Notes under the pieces: model-generated | The model's input: the letters and a program-made list of their open reading frames with translations, nothing else | The model's database searches: none | Told to the model about the DNA's origin: nothing | Made by a program: the position numbers and the translations under genes | Shown here: piece after piece, positions 1-26,557 of the stretch | Layout of the letters: each line of letters begins with the position of its first letter | Numbering within the stretch: the stretch's first letter is position 1 | Virus record (IMG/VR): IMGVR_UViG_3300051212_001215 | Location: 1 to 29,597 of that record | From: a virus | Reading direction: 5' to 3' (one strand) | Length of the DNA stretch: 29,597 nucleotides

Positions 1-555
1 TCTACGTGCTTTAACAAATACTGTAATTACACTTACAGGCTGATTATCTGTGCTATTAATTATTTCCTCAATCTCTAAACCTGTTTTTTCAAATGCATTA
101 AATGTAGGTCCTACAAGATTATATCCATCACTGGCATTTTTAATATACAGTTGATTACGTGAAGTATCAACAAATAAATCTCCAGTTGTTAAAGCATCAC
201 TATTATTTGATGGTGGTGTAGCAGATTTTTTAACTATGCCTATGGGTAGCCAATTTGAACCATCATAAACTTTTAAACCAAAAGTTTCTGTTACATCAGT
301 GCTTGAATTTCCAGGATCTACAACTTGGTTTGAGTTAGTATTAAACCAAATTTGGCCTTTTACTGGTCTTGATGGTGCATTAGAGTAGGCAAAATTTTCT
401 AATATGTGTAAAAAATTTTCTGCTATAATTTTACTGTAACTTTCTGGATATTTTTTACCTATGAAAGTTAAATCAGTTGCCTCAACATCAGTTTGTCCAT
501 CCTCTATAGTAATTGGAGTTTTACCTGGATCAGAATAATTTACATCTATACTCAT
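1..555 (-). CDS. Virion structural protein, N-terminal part (runs off left edge)
   Basis: An open frame reads from an ATG at 555-553 to the window edge, 185 codons without a stop, so only the N-terminal part is present. The ATG lies one base after the stop of the preceding gene, with GGGTGA as a plausible ribosome binding site, so it is probably co-translated with it. Residues about 28-73 (DLTFIGKKYPESY, then ENFLHILENFAYSNAPSRP and KGQIWFNT) resemble an N-terminal domain I recall from structural or tail-fibre proteins of marine T4-like phages, and a segment reading YDGSNWLPIG follows. Its position at the end of the baseplate operon fits a fibre or baseplate-attached protein. The exact role cannot be read from the sequence, and the C-terminal, possibly receptor-binding, part lies outside the window. 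Confidence 0.7.
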   Translation of the reverse strand, partial: MSIDVNYSDPGKTPITIEDGQTDVEATDLTFIGKKYPESYSKIIAENFLHILENFAYSNAPSRPVKGQIWFNTNSNQVVDPGNSSTDVTETFGLKVYDGSNWLPIGIVKKSATPPSNNSDALTTGDLFVDTSRNQLYIKNASDGYNLVGPTFNAFEKTGLEIEEIINSTDNQPVSVITVFVKARR

Positions 556-556
556 A

Positions 557-1165
557 TTATTCACCCATTAACCCAGTTAAACTTTGTACTCGGACTGTGT
601 AATCAATTTGAATAAGGCGGTTTAAACTTTTTTGTACAGGATGAAATATAACATGTGTTAGTAATCTTTCTCCACCTGATTCATTATCTGTGACTAAGCC
701 TAATTCATCAAAAACATATAAACTATTATTATCACTGGTATTATCAAAGGCTTCTTGTCCATTTGGTTCACCATAGTCTAACAAACAAGTAACAAATACA
801 TCTGTATAAGTTGTTCCTGTTACATGCCTTGTTTCAATATAATTTCTAACAGGATCTACGTTTGCAGGATTAGCATCATCTACTACTTTACTATATGTTT
901 TATTGTATAAATTAGCATTGACCCCAGTGGTATTTGGGGTAAGATAAGTGATTATACCTGTAGGATCGACGGCAGTTCCTCCATTACCAAAAATCATCTT
1001 AGTTATGAAACCGCTACCAGAATTGGCTAAACTGTTAGCAAGGGCTATACTCATGTTTTCATAATGAATAGCATTTCTTTTATTGATGTAGACTTCTTGA
1101 GAACCTGGATCCCAAATTTTTATGTGCCCTTCTACATGAATTCCGCCAAAATCTCTTGTTTGCAT
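557..1165 (-). CDS. Conserved marine T4-like phage structural protein
   Basis: A 202-residue protein with no signal peptide or membrane segment. The start IHVEGHIKIWDP, the middle KRNAIHYENMS, FGNGGTAVDPTGI and LLDYGEP, and the end THVIFHPVQKSLNRLIQIDY match, from memory, a family conserved among marine T4-like phages and annotated only as virion structural protein. It is probably a baseplate-peripheral or fibre-attachment protein. This is inferred from its place downstream of the wedge genes and next to other fibre-like genes. It is the first gene after a 46-base gap that carries a late-promoter-like motif (1184-1191), so it probably heads its own late transcription unit. A GAGA stretch before the ATG is a modest ribosome binding site. 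No enzymatic motif is visible. Confidence 0.65.
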   Translation of the reverse strand: MQTRDFGGIHVEGHIKIWDPGSQEVYINKRNAIHYENMSIALANSLANSGSGFITKMIFGNGGTAVDPTGIITYLTPNTTGVNANLYNKTYSKVVDDANPANVDPVRNYIETRHVTGTTYTDVFVTCLLDYGEPNGQEAFDNTSDNNSLYVFDELGLVTDNESGGERLLTHVIFHPVQKSLNRLIQIDYTVRVQSLTGLMGE

Positions 1166-1183
1166 GTTTTTTCTCTATCAAAA

Positions 1184-1191
1184 TATTTATT
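1184..1191 (-). promoter_or_regulatory. Putative late promoter AATAAATA
   Basis: On the - strand the gap between the protease gene and the next gene reads AATAAATA followed by TTTTG. The motif ends 18 bases before the ATG at 1165. It is one letter from the T4 late promoter TATAAATA recognised by gp55. The same octamer at nearly the same distance occurs in the other two real gaps on this strand. AT-rich background makes a single hit weak; the repeated spacing is the support. Confidence 0.55.
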
Positions 1192-1211
1192 ATTTCTAAT
1201 ATATGCTATGT

Positions 1212-18098
<16,887 letters not shown>

Positions 18099-18099
<1 letters not shown>

Positions 18100-21000
18100 T
18101 AGTTATATCCTGTTTTACTAATTATTACCTGTTGTGACACAATATTATTCTCATAATTTAATGTTCCAGAGGTCAAAGAACTTGCTGTTAATGTTTCTAT
18201 TACTTCAATATCATCAGTAGTAGCACCATTTATAAAAATTTGATCATTTTCAGCTTTAATTTCAAATAAAGATCCAAAGGCTAATTGCTCAGACCTTGGA
18301 ACTATTACAATATTAACAAGAAAAGGTGCAGTTCTATTCATAATGTAAGCTACCAGCTCACTAAAATAAAAACTATCACCAAAATCCCAATTATCTAAAC
18401 TAAAAAATTCGTTTATTGAATTTAACACACGACTTTTTATTTCATTATCACTAATAATTTGTTCTATATTTTTAATAATTTTAAATGATGCTCTTAAACT
18501 TGGTATAGCTTTACTACCAAATAATACCTTATACTTGACGGGGTGATATATAACTTCATCACTCATAGCCTTTATAGCATTTAAATCTGTGCTCAATGTT
18601 AGGAATAATTGATCACTACTTGGTGGCATAGGTTCATCAAGAATAGCACCATTTAACCATTGTCTAAAATTGATATCATATTGTTTTGTTAATACATATA
18701 AATCCATCAAATTACTTTGGCCAGGATCTATACGAGCTTCATAATCTGCACTATGACTGTATTGAAACTTTAGATTATCTCTTCCTTCAAGTACTTTATA
18801 ATCAAGATTAGCCATAAATTTACCTAATAATACATTATATTTGAATAATGTACTTGTTTCTAAAGCATACACATATGTCCCATCAATTTCATAAGGTTGA
18901 GAATAACTCATGTCCTTAACTACATTTACTTGATTTTGTCCGTTATCTTTAATTATACTTTTATATCTATAGTCATATTGCCCAGTTTCTGTTTCATATT
19001 TTTCTAAAATAATAAAATTATCTAAGATGATGACCCAATCTTGAGGAGTTTCATCAGGAATATTGCCAACATTGGCATTGACTAATGATTTATAGATGTA
19101 ATTTTTATACAGCACAAGGTTATCTAAAGAATAACTTTGAGTAATATTCCAAAAACTATAACTTGGTTTTATAATTACATCAAATAATTCTGGATCATCT
19201 ACAATATTATCATCATTTTCATCAAAAAAACTGATTTCAACCTTTCTTGTATCAACATACCCATCAGTCCCTATATATTCATCTGTAACTTCCCAGTCTA
19301 AGTTGTAATTTATTATACCTGTATTATTAGGATTAGTATTGATGTTTAGTAAACTGATTCTATCTTTAATAATTTTATTAGTTTTGGTATCGTATACTTT
19401 ATTAGATTTTTCAAAATAAAATCTAATTTTTTTATCACTTTCAAAAATATAACGAGTATTACGTGATGTTACTGTATAAAATTCACTATCTGTTGTAAAA
19501 CTTATCATCCAACTGCTATCTAATTTTTGATTACTAATATCACCTGCACTACCTATACTAAATGTTTCAGTTAAATTAAGATTAACATCAAAAACAATTT
19601 TCCATTCTTTACTATCTATATCATAGCGTAGACCAAATTGCTTATTTGCATAAATTAATTCGCTGATTATTTCTATAGTTTCAGTATCTAAGCTAGTTCT
19701 CCATCGTGGAATGATACTATCCACAATAGCTCCTTCTGGAATTGGTTGGTTAAGAACTACAGCGCCAGTCCCATTGGTTAATTCTCCTGTTCCTGTTCCT
19801 AAACCGTTATTATCTAAACTAACTACTTTGGCCCATAGATAACTTACAGTGTTAGGTATATTTTCAGTAACATTAACCAAAACATTATTACGATTTTTAT
19901 TGAATAGTTTACCTGATGGAGCTACAAATTTTATCAATGCATTTGACTCAAGATGTCTTAAAATAGTGCTTGTATTTCCTATAACTTGATTACTGTTATC
20001 TTTGAACTTGCCTGTACTTTGATTATAGCTCTCACTATTTTTAAACCAACGAATATTAAAAATTGTTCCAACATCTTGTTTGCCAAATCTTGCATAATAA
20101 AAATTACGTAAGTTTGTATTCTGTAAAAAAGGTAAAATTTGATTAGTAACAATACCTAATATATCTATTCTATTTCTATAGCTAAATCTAAAACTTTCAT
20201 TGTATTCTTCTTTATATAATATTCCATCATCACTAAAAAGATTTACACTACTGTATTTGCCAGTTGGATCAATTAAGTCAAAATATCTGCTGATACCACT
20301 ACTAGTTCTGTTCACTGCTTTTACTTTAAGAACATCTTGATCTACACTTAGAGGGCTAATATTATAGTCCTCAGCAGTTATCATTCTATTCTGTGTATAA
20401 TAAGTAGCTGGTGCTTTATTCTTAATTTCATCATCGGTTTCACTTGGACTGCTATTAGATACACTGACTTGTAGACTCATTGTGATGGTCATATTCTCTA
20501 ACTGTCCTGTATTTGATAGATACCCTATATCAATGCTTACATTACGTAAATCTTTTGGATTTATTGTATATGACTGACCATTACTTACTCTGTAATATAT
20601 TCTAAATTGTCCTGCTGGTATATTTCCAAATACCCCATCTCCAAATATTAGACTTATTCTATCATTGGTACGTGTTACAACATTATAGATATTTCTAATA
20701 TCTTTCCTTAAACTATTATAGATAATGTTGTTTGCCTCAAAATTGGGAACTTGCTCCCAATATTCACTTTCAACACCATTAGCATTAAGTCTATAAAGCC
20801 ACACGTCCGAATTATTAATATTAATAGCGTCAATGTCTACTATTTCATTTGTTGTTGGCTGTGTTAAATTAAATGTACCTGTATTAAGACTACCTTGTCT
20901 AAAGTGTAAAAAGAAACCGTTACTATTGCTGGCTGCTCCTCGACCATCATCTCTATAAAGAAAACTTAGTCTTCTACCTGCCAATGGTGGCTCCTCTACT

Positions 21001-21671
21001 ATTGATCCATCCTTTATTATTGTACTGGCTATTTCAAAATTTACATTACGTCCATCAACAGGTTTAGTGAACCCATATACAGGCACGCTTGTTCCAATAC
21101 TTTGCAATCTATACTGCTGTGTGGGTATATTATTAATTTCAGCACTGCTATCTGGACTGCCCCATTGAGCTGTAATAGGTAGAGCAGCATTTACTATTCT
21201 TATAAATTGATCCTGCCAATTAGCATTACTGGGGTCATTCCATATAATTTCTGTATTACTGATATTTCTACCATTACTATCTATAATATCTTCTGTAGTG
21301 CTTATGCTTTCCCATTTAAGCAATCCATTTGCAGGTTTATTACGTTTTGCATTATAGCTTAATGTTCTGGCCAAACGAAGTATGCTTTCTCTACGTTCAG
21401 CTAATTCAAGGAAATTTTCTCTGGCATTAAGATCTACACGAAAAGCAAAACTTTGACCAAGAAAAGCTATCATATCTATTAAAGCAAGATATTCACTACT
21501 TTCTACATAATCGTTGAAATCTTCAGGATAGTTTTCTCTAAGGTAATTGATCATTACCCTACGTAGATTCTCAAAGTCGTAACTGGTAAAATCAGCGTTT
21601 TTGAAGCTTTGATAGATGCGCTTCCAATCTTCCGCTACCAGTAACCTATTTTGTCTATCAGTTGATGACAT
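18099..21671 (-). CDS. 6: Baseplate wedge protein gp6
   Basis: gp6 forms the inter-wedge ring of the T4-type baseplate and belongs to the gpJ-like family. The N-terminal 130 residues carry the marine-phage gp6 hallmark, with NYLRENYPEDFNDYVESSEY, LALIDMIAFLGQSFAFRVDL, NARENFLELAERRESILRLA and LSYNAKRN in order. The rest includes RNTNDRISLIFGDGVFGN-like and YYRVSNGQSYTINPKDL segments typical of gpJ-like proteins. At 1190 residues it is almost twice T4 gp6 (about 660). Extra material in the second half includes a CBM5/12-like module at about 838-885 (FWNITQSYSLDNLVLYKN, then QDW) of the same type as those in the giant protein. The start is the ATG 17 bases after a late-promoter-like motif, with AAGGA as ribosome binding site. 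The last base of its stop codon region overlaps the giant gene start. The family call is firm. Confidence 0.9.
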
Positions 21672-21688
21672 AAACTATCCTTATTCTT

Positions 21689-21696
21689 TATTTATT
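21689..21696 (-). promoter_or_regulatory. Putative late promoter AATAAATA upstream of gp6
   Basis: The 45-base gap between gp25 and gp6 reads, on the - strand, GCAATAAATAAAG, then AAGGA, then the gp6 ATG 17 bases after the octamer. Motif and spacing match the other two gaps on this strand. If active, it gives gp6, the giant protein, the collagen-like fibre and the protease their own late transcript. Confidence 0.6.
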
Positions 21697-21716
21697 GCAG
21701 CCTTTTAACTGCTACT

Positions 21717-22157
21717 TTAACCAATCAAGCCCAAGCTTTGATCAAATCTGAACTGTAAATTTTCACTAATATTATATGGCAAATAGGTTAATTCACACTC
21801 GATTTGTATGCCTGTAGCATAGGCAGTTACAATAATGTTATCAGCTCTAACTCTTGGATCGTAATTTATTATCTGTGTTACATTTTCCAAAAGTATTCTT
21901 TTTATATCTTCAGTTAAAGGTTCAAAAATAATATCCCATATTATGGTACCAAATGTAGGATCACTTAATTTTTCTCCCTGTCTAATATTAAAATGATTAA
22001 GTAAATCCTGTTTGATCAAACTTAAATCATACAACGTAAAATTTTCACTATAACTATTATTACTACTAAACCCCCTATAGGTACGTGGTAAAGGTGGTTG
22101 ATCCTTAGGCATCAAGCTTTTTACTGTGGTAGTTTCATATAATCGTTGTATACTCAT
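21717..22157 (-). CDS. 25: Baseplate wedge protein gp25 (GPW/gp25 family)
   Basis: A 146-residue protein of the gp25 family, which links the wedge to the sheath-proximal part of the baseplate and resembles a lysozyme fold without activity. The family signature is at residues about 58-78: GEKLSDPTFGTIIWDIIFEP, followed by a helix (LTEDIKRILLENVTQIINYDPRV) and a beta strand region ending YLPYNISENLQF. Length is close to T4 gp25 (132). The short N-terminal stretch with LPRTYRGFSS is an extra arm. It starts inside the gp5 stop as an ATGA overlap, with AAAGG as ribosome binding site. It stands between gp5 and gp6, which is the usual order in marine T4-like phages. Confidence 0.92.
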   Translation of the reverse strand: MSIQRLYETTTVKSLMPKDQPPLPRTYRGFSSNNSYSENFTLYDLSLIKQDLLNHFNIRQGEKLSDPTFGTIIWDIIFEPLTEDIKRILLENVTQIINYDPRVRADNIIVTAYATGIQIECELTYLPYNISENLQFRFDQSLGLIG

Positions 22158-23737
22158 GATTTAACCTTTGAAAATGTGTCGTACTTAGTAGTATATTTCT
22201 TAAAGAATGAAGGTGTTATTAGTATACTTTCACTATTACCTTCATATCTACCATCTATATCACGATCTGTTTTATCTGGTTTATAATCCTCAGGTGAAAG
22301 ATTTTCGTGACCTGGCCATGGTTCTTTTATAGGCACTCTACGTACAATAGTTTTAAACAGTTCGCTTCCTTCTTGATCAGGTACACTGTGGGTCTTTAAT
22401 TCTTGTGGTTTAGTAGCCAAAGCAGCAGTTGCAGCCTCTGGACCATTCATATGTATTACAGGAGCGGTTTCAATTATAGCTGATCCTGATCTGGTTTCAT
22501 TATTATCACCACTTGTCTCAAAAATATGACCACCAACATTTGTATCATAATTACCAATAATGTTGTATAGGCTATTACCGTCCACAGTTTCATCTTTATT
22601 TTGTTTTATATGAATTTTTTGGTTTTGATCAATAATTAAAATATTATCTTTGCCCACTTGAGTGTGCATTTCTTCTTTTACTTTGATATTAAAATTACGT
22701 CCTGCTTCCATATTAATATCACGATCGGCATATAAATTAAAATCGTTTTTAGTATGAACATTTATACTATCTTCACAATAGATATCCATCTTACCATCAC
22801 TGGTTAATTCTATCCATGTAGTACCACGAGCATTACCTATATAAATTAAATCTTCACTATTATGTAATAATATTTGATGACCTGTTCGAGTACGTATGCG
22901 TATGAGTTCATTATGGGGTATTTTATAGTCACCATCTGTTTCATCATCTTCTACAGCAGCATAATCTGGTGGGCCTTCACTGGCATTTTTACGGCGTATA
23001 AACTTATCATCACCATCGTCCATAACAAAAGTACTACCACCTAATCTACTCACAGGCATTTTGGCCTTACTTTCATACTTGCCAACCTTGCCTATGGGAC
23101 CACTTTTGTCTATTGGACCTGGTGTGCTAATACCAAATACAGCACTGGGCCATTCTCTACGAGCACTACTGGTTGTTATACCTCTAATATCATCCTTTAA
23201 TAAACCTTGTGCCTGTAGAGTGAGAGTAAAAGGATGTTGTGGTTTCTTAATTCTTGTTGTATCTTGGCATATCAACAGATCAGCTTTTTTATTATATTCT
23301 GCTACTGGAACACGTTCCTCAATTCCGTCTTCATGATAAATGGTTGATGCCATACCAGGTATCATAAAATTAGCATCCTTAGTTTGAATACTGCCTAAGT
23401 AATAACCTCTTGATGGATCACCGTCAACAAAGAAACAAACTACTGTGGTACCAACATCTGGAGGTACCATCCAAAAACCATAACTTTTTTGAGTACCGTT
23501 GTAATCATTAGTTTTGTTATTGAAAATTTCGCTGGTACTACCTATGAATGGGCTACAATATTGTACAGTTGCTAATTGTCCCGTACGTTCTCTATCATTA
23601 CCTACTTCACGTAATTTTTCTACTTGTAAGGCACCCATGTAGTTAGGATCAAGATGACTCACTACAACAGCCAAAATGAGTCCATCTTCTTTTGTTTGTC
23701 CTACATAGTCTAAACTTGATCTGTTAAGCTCACTCAT
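22154..23737 (-). CDS. 5: Central spike protein gp5-like, no lysozyme domain visible
   Basis: The central spike punctures the outer membrane when the sheath contracts. Residues about 15-120 form the gp5/VgrG-type OB fold (LILAVVVSHLDPNYMGALQV, later VPPDVGTTVVCFFVDGDPSRG, then GYYLGSIQ). A linker follows at about 120-300 with ADLLICQD, GITTSSARREWPS and RTGHQILLHN. From about 310 to 430 comes a repetitive beta-helix (MDIYCEDSINVHT, LYADRDINMEAGRNF, KDETVDGN) like the triple-stranded spike of T4 gp5 and VgrG. T4 gp5 has a lysozyme domain between OB fold and helix; here I see no lysozyme-like catalytic region, as I recall for cyanophage gp5. The last 80 residues (VRRVPIKEPWPGHENL) are a charged tail. 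The start shares one base with the hub gene stop and has only a weak ribosome binding site, so coupling is likely. Confidence 0.87.
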   Translation of the reverse strand: MSELNRSSLDYVGQTKEDGLILAVVVSHLDPNYMGALQVEKLREVGNDRERTGQLATVQYCSPFIGSTSEIFNNKTNDYNGTQKSYGFWMVPPDVGTTVVCFFVDGDPSRGYYLGSIQTKDANFMIPGMASTIYHEDGIEERVPVAEYNKKADLLICQDTTRIKKPQHPFTLTLQAQGLLKDDIRGITTSSARREWPSAVFGISTPGPIDKSGPIGKVGKYESKAKMPVSRLGGSTFVMDDGDDKFIRRKNASEGPPDYAAVEDDETDGDYKIPHNELIRIRTRTGHQILLHNSEDLIYIGNARGTTWIELTSDGKMDIYCEDSINVHTKNDFNLYADRDINMEAGRNFNIKVKEEMHTQVGKDNILIIDQNQKIHIKQNKDETVDGNSLYNIIGNYDTNVGGHIFETSGDNNETRSGSAIIETAPVIHMNGPEAATAALATKPQELKTHSVPDQEGSELFKTIVRRVPIKEPWPGHENLSPEDYKPDKTDRDIDGRYEGNSESILITPSFFKKYTTKYDTFSKVKS

Positions 23738-26256
23738 TATTCTGCATCTTGTATAGTTCTTGCACTGTCAGAATCTTGAGGAGTTTCAAGCACTGTAGGT
23801 GTAGTAGTTGGTGGTGCGAAATCAACAGCATTTTCACCACTGGTAGCCCCAGTACCCCCAGGTGAAACAGAATCATAATTGGGCATACGTGTTAGCTCCA
23901 AATCTTGAGAAAACATACCTCTATCAAACATACTTTCTAACATATTAACTTTGTATAGTCCACTGATCTGTGGTACAATTTTTTCATTAGGAAAATCATA
24001 TAAATTACCATTAATATCTATGGGATTTCTAAAATTTATTGTAATGTAAACTTCAGAACGTTCATTATTAATGGCTCCACTCTTGTTAATATTTTTATTG
24101 CTTGTACCTTTTTCAGTAAAATTACCTATACCACTGTCACCAAGGAAAAAAGGATCACCTAAAATTTTCATATTAACAGTAATCATATCAGCACCTTTGC
24201 TTATGCTTTCCATAAATTGCTTGGTTATCAGTGTAGCAGGATCATCTGGAAAAATACCCCCTCCAGTTTTCTTAATTTTTGTACGATCTGTATTAATCAA
24301 CACTTTTGTGGCAGAATCATTTATGTTTACATTACCATGTTTGCCTTGATTATATTCATCCTTAGCATCATATAAGGTACCATCTGCTTTTCTTCTAAAT
24401 TGTGTAACTTTACCGTTTACTACGACTGGACTTGTAGGTGTAGCTACTGTAGCATTTTTATCTCTTTGTACAGCATCTTGGTTATTTTTGCCAGCATCAC
24501 TGCTCATAGATGTGTAAAATGTTGTGTTAAATTTTATTTGAAAATCTAAGATTTCAGTATTTTTACCACTATAATAGTAATTGTATTCTTTTAATGATGT
24601 TTTCTTGAGCTCACCTACACCACTTGGCTTTGTCTCTGGACTAATAAATTGACTATGTTGCACTTCAAATGGTATTATTCTAAATACTGTAAGATATGGA
24701 TTACGTCCTAATTTACCAACATTTTCATCAGTGTCCAAAACATAAACTTGACTGCTAATTTTATACCATTGAATTTTTCCTTCTTTACTAATGTTGGCAG
24801 GATCTAAAGCACTTATTCCATAACTGCTACTGGATAATACTTCATTCAATATTGTAGGTATTAATGTTCCTTGTTTAAATGTGGCCAAACCCTTATTAGA
24901 TGTAAGTTCAATTCTACCACGTTTTAAAACCTTAGTTTTTTCATCGTAAGAAACACCCTCTTTACCAAATATACCCTGTGCTTTACGTCTATCTGTAAAA
25001 CCAATACTAGCCTTACCTACAGGATTGACATTGGCTTTTTGTACTAAATTGTATCCGTCACTACTTAACTCTAAACCTAATTGTTTGAATAATTTGTCAT
25101 TCTTTTTAACATTAGGATTGGCTGTAGCACCTTTAGGACTACTACTATCATCTGTTGTATCACCTTTGCCAGTTGATGTATCTGTGGGAAACAAAAATAC
25201 TATACGATCAGGAATAGATATTTTATTTTTTATAGCTTGTTCTACGAGCGCATCATTAAGTATACTTTGAACACTCATTGGACCATCCTGTATCATTTGT
25301 TGTACTGTACTACCTTCACAGGTAATATCCACAGGTATTGAACTTACAGTATCACTATAGGCTTGATCATTCCAAGCTACTGCTTCACATTCATATAAAC
25401 TACCACGTTCAGTTACACGTAGATTAATATTAGTGATCCTTATAGGAAAATGACGTTTGGTTACAGCATAATCAATATTTTGTGTATCTGCACTATAATG
25501 CCCTTTAAATTGTAGAGTTAAAAGTACAGGCATAACTACCCAATTTTCATAACCGTTATTAGCAGCTGCCATTTGTAAAGATTGGAAGAACATACCAAAG
25601 CTATTTGGTTCAAGAATATTAAAACTCATTGTAGTAGCATTAGTATTTTTTGTTTGGGCATCCATACCAATGACACTTTTTATTCTTACATTATCTATAA
25701 AAAAATCAAATTTACCTTCAGGATTATAATCTGGAGGATTGCGATCTATGTCACCTAAGTTAGGACTGGCATAGGCCTTAAGTCCCACGCGATTTTCAGG
25801 ATTACCACCTGCACTTTGAAAAATTATGTCACCAATATCACCCTTCTTATATGTTTCATCTGGAAAATTTATTTGAAACGGTGTCAGCACACTCATAGTC
25901 CAAAAATAATTTACCACTGCATAGTTAGACAAAATATTGCGTAGGGGTAATTCATTAGCTTCAAATTCAACTACATTTTCTTCATCAAGATTGCTTAATA
26001 ATTTGGCTCTTTCTGTTTTTATAACACCACCAATTATACCTGCTGCAAGTGGATTAACACTTTGCCCAGGAATCTTATTCAATATTTGACTGGGATCAAG
26101 ATTAGGTATTTGTTTAAGTTTATCTAATTGACCCCCAAGATTTTGTGCTGCATTTTTTAATCCATCTACTACACCATTTTTATTAAATGCTCCTGCTACG
26201 GCATTGGCTACACTTACGGCTGCTGTGGCTTTGACGAGATTTTTAAGTGTTGGCAT
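23737..26256 (-). CDS. Large hub-like virion structural protein (possible gp27 counterpart)
   Basis: An 839-residue protein with no clear T4 namesake. It begins with an Ala/Val-rich segment (residues 5-25), then ANELPLRNILSNYAVVNYFW and TMSVLTPFQINFPDETY at about 98-140. The middle has SQVYVLDTDENVGKLGRNPY and EYNYYYSGKNTEILDFQIKF (about 545-575). Near the C-terminus ISGLYKVNMLESMFDRGMFS with QDLELTRMPN (about 770-800) looks like the closing strand of hub proteins, where a phrase of the form YKV...FS.G.F.Q.L.L.R is common. It lies directly before the gp5 spike gene, where a gp27-type hub would be expected, and is coupled to it by a 1-base overlap. AGGAG before the ATG is a good ribosome binding site. 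I infer a baseplate hub role; it could also be another large structural protein or a hub fused to extra domains. Confidence 0.6.
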   Translation of the reverse strand: MPTLKNLVKATAAVSVANAVAGAFNKNGVVDGLKNAAQNLGGQLDKLKQIPNLDPSQILNKIPGQSVNPLAAGIIGGVIKTERAKLLSNLDEENVVEFEANELPLRNILSNYAVVNYFWTMSVLTPFQINFPDETYKKGDIGDIIFQSAGGNPENRVGLKAYASPNLGDIDRNPPDYNPEGKFDFFIDNVRIKSVIGMDAQTKNTNATTMSFNILEPNSFGMFFQSLQMAAANNGYENWVVMPVLLTLQFKGHYSADTQNIDYAVTKRHFPIRITNINLRVTERGSLYECEAVAWNDQAYSDTVSSIPVDITCEGSTVQQMIQDGPMSVQSILNDALVEQAIKNKISIPDRIVFLFPTDTSTGKGDTTDDSSSPKGATANPNVKKNDKLFKQLGLELSSDGYNLVQKANVNPVGKASIGFTDRRKAQGIFGKEGVSYDEKTKVLKRGRIELTSNKGLATFKQGTLIPTILNEVLSSSSYGISALDPANISKEGKIQWYKISSQVYVLDTDENVGKLGRNPYLTVFRIIPFEVQHSQFISPETKPSGVGELKKTSLKEYNYYYSGKNTEILDFQIKFNTTFYTSMSSDAGKNNQDAVQRDKNATVATPTSPVVVNGKVTQFRRKADGTLYDAKDEYNQGKHGNVNINDSATKVLINTDRTKIKKTGGGIFPDDPATLITKQFMESISKGADMITVNMKILGDPFFLGDSGIGNFTEKGTSNKNINKSGAINNERSEVYITINFRNPIDINGNLYDFPNEKIVPQISGLYKVNMLESMFDRGMFSQDLELTRMPNYDSVSPGGTGATSGENAVDFAPPTTTPTVLETPQDSDSARTIQDAE

Positions 26257-26257
26257 C

Positions 26258-26557
26258 TTAGGCTCCTAATACTTTGAATAAACTACTTTTCTTTGGCAAA
26301 TATATTTGAGTGCCTGGAATAAAATCAAATATAGGATCCTGTAATACATTTAAGTTACGTTGAATAAAAACCCACCATAAGTTATGGCTTCCATAAAGAT
26401 CATAAGCCAATAAATCTGGTCTAAAAGTATATTGACTTTCTATAGTGTACAAATAATCATCAGATTCAGCACTAACTGGTCTAATACTTAATATATCCAA
26501 GTAATTATTAGTTACCGGAGTTTCCACATAGGGACTTGTTGGGCTATATTTGGCCAT
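26258..26557 (-). CDS. 53: Baseplate wedge protein gp53-like (LysM-like)
   Basis: A 99-residue protein. Residues about 38-95 read YTIESQYTFRPDLLAYDLYG, SHNLWWVFIQRNLNVLQDP and FIPGTQIYLP. This is the LysM-like pattern of a helix after RPDLLA, a Trp-Trp pair, then a proline-rich closing strand, as found in small baseplate proteins and in T4 gp53 (compare PEELANAIYGNPQLYWVL there). T4 gp53 is about 196 residues, so this is a short form reduced to the core domain. It sits between the tail-tube cap and the hub gene, overlapping the cap stop by one base and ending one base before the hub ATG. Function is inferred from the fold pattern and position; LysM here would hold proteins together and need not bind peptidoglycan. 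Confidence 0.78.
   Translation of the reverse strand: MAKYSPTSPYVETPVTNNYLDILSIRPVSAESDDYLYTIESQYTFRPDLLAYDLYGSHNLWWVFIQRNLNVLQDPIFDFIPGTQIYLPKKSSLFKVLGA

Noticed and set aside
21697-21712. Possible terminator hairpin GCAG-CTGC in the gp25-gp6 gap
   Set aside because: The stem is only four base pairs with an eight-base loop and no following T run on the - strand.
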